Source: an uncultured Candidatus Altimarinota bacterium (GTDB lineage: Bacteria; Patescibacteriota; Gracilibacteria; UBA4473). From it: a stretch of 13,423 nucleotides of DNA. The notes beneath the pieces were generated by a model, which did not search any database, was not told where the DNA came from, and was given only the letters and a program-made list of their open reading frames with translations. Positions 12,435 to 13,423 of the stretch are shown one piece after another (the first letter of the stretch is position 1; every line of letters starts with the position of its first letter). The position numbers were made by a program, and so were the translations under genes. Where the stretch lies: NCBI GenBank assembly GCA_938021445.1, contig CALIGR010000042.1, positions 1 through 13,423 on the forward strand. The letters run 5' to 3'.

Positions 12435-13394
12435 CTACCACGAGAAACCATAGTTAGTACTAAAAGCACTAGCTGGTTGATTAATATAAGTACCATAATC
12501 CCCTACCGAATAATAGAATCCTCCACTATTACTATAATTCTGACTCAGCCCATTCACGTAGGTATCATAATCACCCACATGATGATACTGAGCCGGTTGC
12601 ACCGACGTCGTTGGTGTATAAGTCTGTTGGATCGTTGGAGTCGTTGTATAAGTCGTGCTCGGGACGTAACTCGTACTTGGTGCGTAAGTAACACTTGGTG
12701 TGTAAGTAGTACGTGACACATAGTTTGTACTTGATGGCTGGTAAGTACTGGTAAGAGTATAGCTAGTACGAGCACGGCTTGTCGCCAGCTCTCGGCAACT
12801 CCCATCACTGCTAAAAAAACCACTCAGACAATTTTGAGCATTTGTAACCACACTTGCGATACTGCTGTTGTTTGTAGTAGTTGGGACATCGTTGAGCACC
12901 GTTGTATTTGTGGTTGTATTTAAAATTCGACAACTTCCATCCATATTGAAAAATCCACTCGCACAGTTTTGCGCATTTGTAATCACGCTCGTCACACCGC
13001 TATTATTCACGGCTGTTGGTGTTGAGATATTGTTGATCACCGTAGTGCTTCTTGTGGTATTTAAAACTCGGCAACTTCCATCCGTATTGAAAAATCCACT
13101 CAGACAATTTTGGGCATTTGGTATCACACTCACAATCCCGGAGTTATTTAGGCTATTTACCGATCCTCCTTGCTCAGCAAACTGAGTCAAAGTTAAGTTA
13201 CTATTGCTTTGAGAAGTATTTCTAGACGTATTATGGCTTGAAGTAACTGAAACGTTTCGGTTTTCCGTCCCGAGTATCCGACAGCTCCCATCTGAGTTAT
13301 AAAAACCACTAAGACAAAGTGCTGATGAAACCTGGATAAAGATTCCAGCACTCATCACCATGCCTCCAAAAACGGTTAATCTAGAAATTTTCAT
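12435..13394 (-). CDS. Secreted CxSGFF-repeat protein with a Tyr/Ser/Thr repeat tail
   Basis: The protein has 319 aa. Residues 1-25 are a signal peptide nearly matching that of the downstream paralogue (ending QVSSA). Four copies of C-x-SGF[FY]-x-x-DG-x-CR-x-L follow, with cysteine pairs 27/38, 97/108, 144/155 and 189/200. The last three are each led by NNSGxxSVIxNAQN, making units of 45-47 residues joined by N/T-rich linkers. Residues ~208-265 are a low-complexity tail of TYxPS-type repeats (TYTPSVTYAPSTSYVPSTTY), likely extended and possibly glycosylated. Near the end VGDYDTYVNG and VGDYGTYINQ (273-281; 297-305) form a second short repeat. I recognise no known family. All eight cysteines are in the repeats, so each unit probably holds one disulfide. 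A surface or matrix role is likely. The ATG is at 13394 with no Shine-Dalgarno sequence. Confidence 0.75.
   Translation of the reverse strand: MKISRLTVFGGMVMSAGIFIQVSSALCLSGFYNSDGSCRILGTENRNVSVTSSHNTSRNTSQSNSNLTLTQFAEQGGSVNSLNNSGIVSVIPNAQNCLSGFFNTDGSCRVLNTTRSTTVINNISTPTAVNNSGVTSVITNAQNCASGFFNMDGSCRILNTTTNTTVLNDVPTTTNNSSIASVVTNAQNCLSGFFSSDGSCRELATSRARTSYTLTSTYQPSSTNYVSRTTYTPSVTYAPSTSYVPSTTYTTTPTIQQTYTPTTSVQPAQYHHVGDYDTYVNGLSQNYSNSGGFYYSVGDYGTYINQPASAFSTNYGFSW
12609..12773 (-). repeat. Tandem TYxPS-coding repeats in the C-terminal tail
   Basis: Short imperfect repeats code Tyr-Thr/Ser-x-Pro-Ser/Thr units of about 5-7 residues. On the plus strand they show as recurring GTAAGTA/GTACTTGGTG words. 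Repeats of this kind are prone to copy-number change. Confidence 0.65.
12789..13316 (-). repeat. Four CxSGFF repeats, three in 45-47-residue tandem units
   Basis: Copies are at 13316-13275, 13148-13065, 13007-12924 and 12872-12789. The last three include the NNSG...NAQN lead-in. The unit length in DNA is 135-141 bases. Conserved positions are both Cys, the SGF core, DG and the final Arg and Leu. Linkers vary freely, so the motif is under selection. Confidence 0.85.
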
Positions 13395-13403
13395 TTATCA
13401 AAA

Positions 13404-13422
13404 ACTTTACAACATCATTGTA
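13404..13422 (-). promoter_or_regulatory. -10 region of the repeat-tail CxSGFF gene
   Basis: On the minus strand TACAAT (13422-13417) fits a -10 box with a start near 13410 and a 16-base leader. The block ATACAAT-N6-GTAAAGT is shared with the downstream paralogue. The -35 region lies beyond the window edge. Confidence 0.4.
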
Positions 13423-13423
13423 T

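Noticed and set aside
12132..12716. 194-codon plus-strand open frame across both CxSGFF genes
   Set aside because: It spans the end of one repeat gene and the start of the other on the opposite strand. Its repeated SFLxxKP-like and CVSNTW-like words are mirror images of the real repeats.
12554..12823. Minus-strand frame inside the Tyr/Ser/Thr tail coding HQV-type repeats
   Set aside because: It is a shifted frame of the TYxPS repeat DNA. The signal-peptide-bearing frame continues through it without interruption.
12789..13316. Regularly spaced repeats resembling a CRISPR-like array
   Set aside because: The repeats are in frame, code a conserved peptide, vary at third codon positions, and the 'spacers' are N/T-rich linkers. 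There are no cas genes.

Overview
The window looks like ordinary chromosome of a small-genome bacterium, most plausibly a member of the Patescibacteria/CPR radiation. This is an inference from style, not from a marker gene. The signs are an AT-leaning composition, almost no Shine-Dalgarno sequences before the start codons, three-copy SLH modules of the type common in CPR surface proteins, Cys-paired and N/T-rich secreted proteins of no recognised family, and small tightly packed genes. The desaturase ends at TGA at its family's natural C-terminus and no gene needs TGA read through, so the standard bacterial code fits. No rRNA, tRNA, CRISPR array or insertion sequence was seen. The longest gap between genes is about 190 bases.

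Layout. (1) Positions 1-980: the 3' end of an unrecognised gene, then a 54-codon ORF that appears leaderless and ends in competing hairpins, then an unrecognised 160-aa protein. (2) Positions 986-1573, minus strand: a small integral membrane protein resembling the YdjM/DUF457 membrane-bound hydrolase group. The 139-bp divergent region behind it holds three dyads in a row. (3) Positions 1713-6739, plus strand: two large secreted proteins with separate promoters and terminators. The first is an SLH protein fused to an RskA-like beta domain and a thioredoxin domain. The second is a 1162-aa protein made of two diverged copies of a ~550-aa parallel beta-helix unit. (4) Positions 6796-9442: a folate/thymidylate cluster. 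folP (minus) is divergent from a plus-strand run of SemiSWEET, tmk and folD. (5) Positions 9445-11005, minus strand: a three-His-box membrane fatty-acid desaturase followed by an unrecognised helical protein. (6) Positions 11051-13394, minus strand: two tandem paralogous secreted proteins carrying a Cys-paired repeat, C-x-SGF[FY]-x-x-DG-x-CR. One is a mosaic with PKD and Kazal-like modules and the other has a Tyr/Ser/Thr repeat tail.

How the parts may work together. FolP makes dihydropteroate, FolD interconverts one-carbon folates and Tmk phosphorylates dTMP, so the middle block serves one-carbon and thymidine nucleotide metabolism. A small sugar transporter sits at the head of that run. The flanking blocks are about the cell surface. 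The SLH-anchored thioredoxin domain could act on disulfides outside the membrane, and the paired-cysteine repeat proteins nearby are possible clients. That link is speculation from proximity only. The most novel-looking material is the CxSGFF repeat family, the SLH-RskA-thioredoxin fusion, the duplicated beta-helix, and the leaderless 54-codon ORF with its attenuator-like hairpins.
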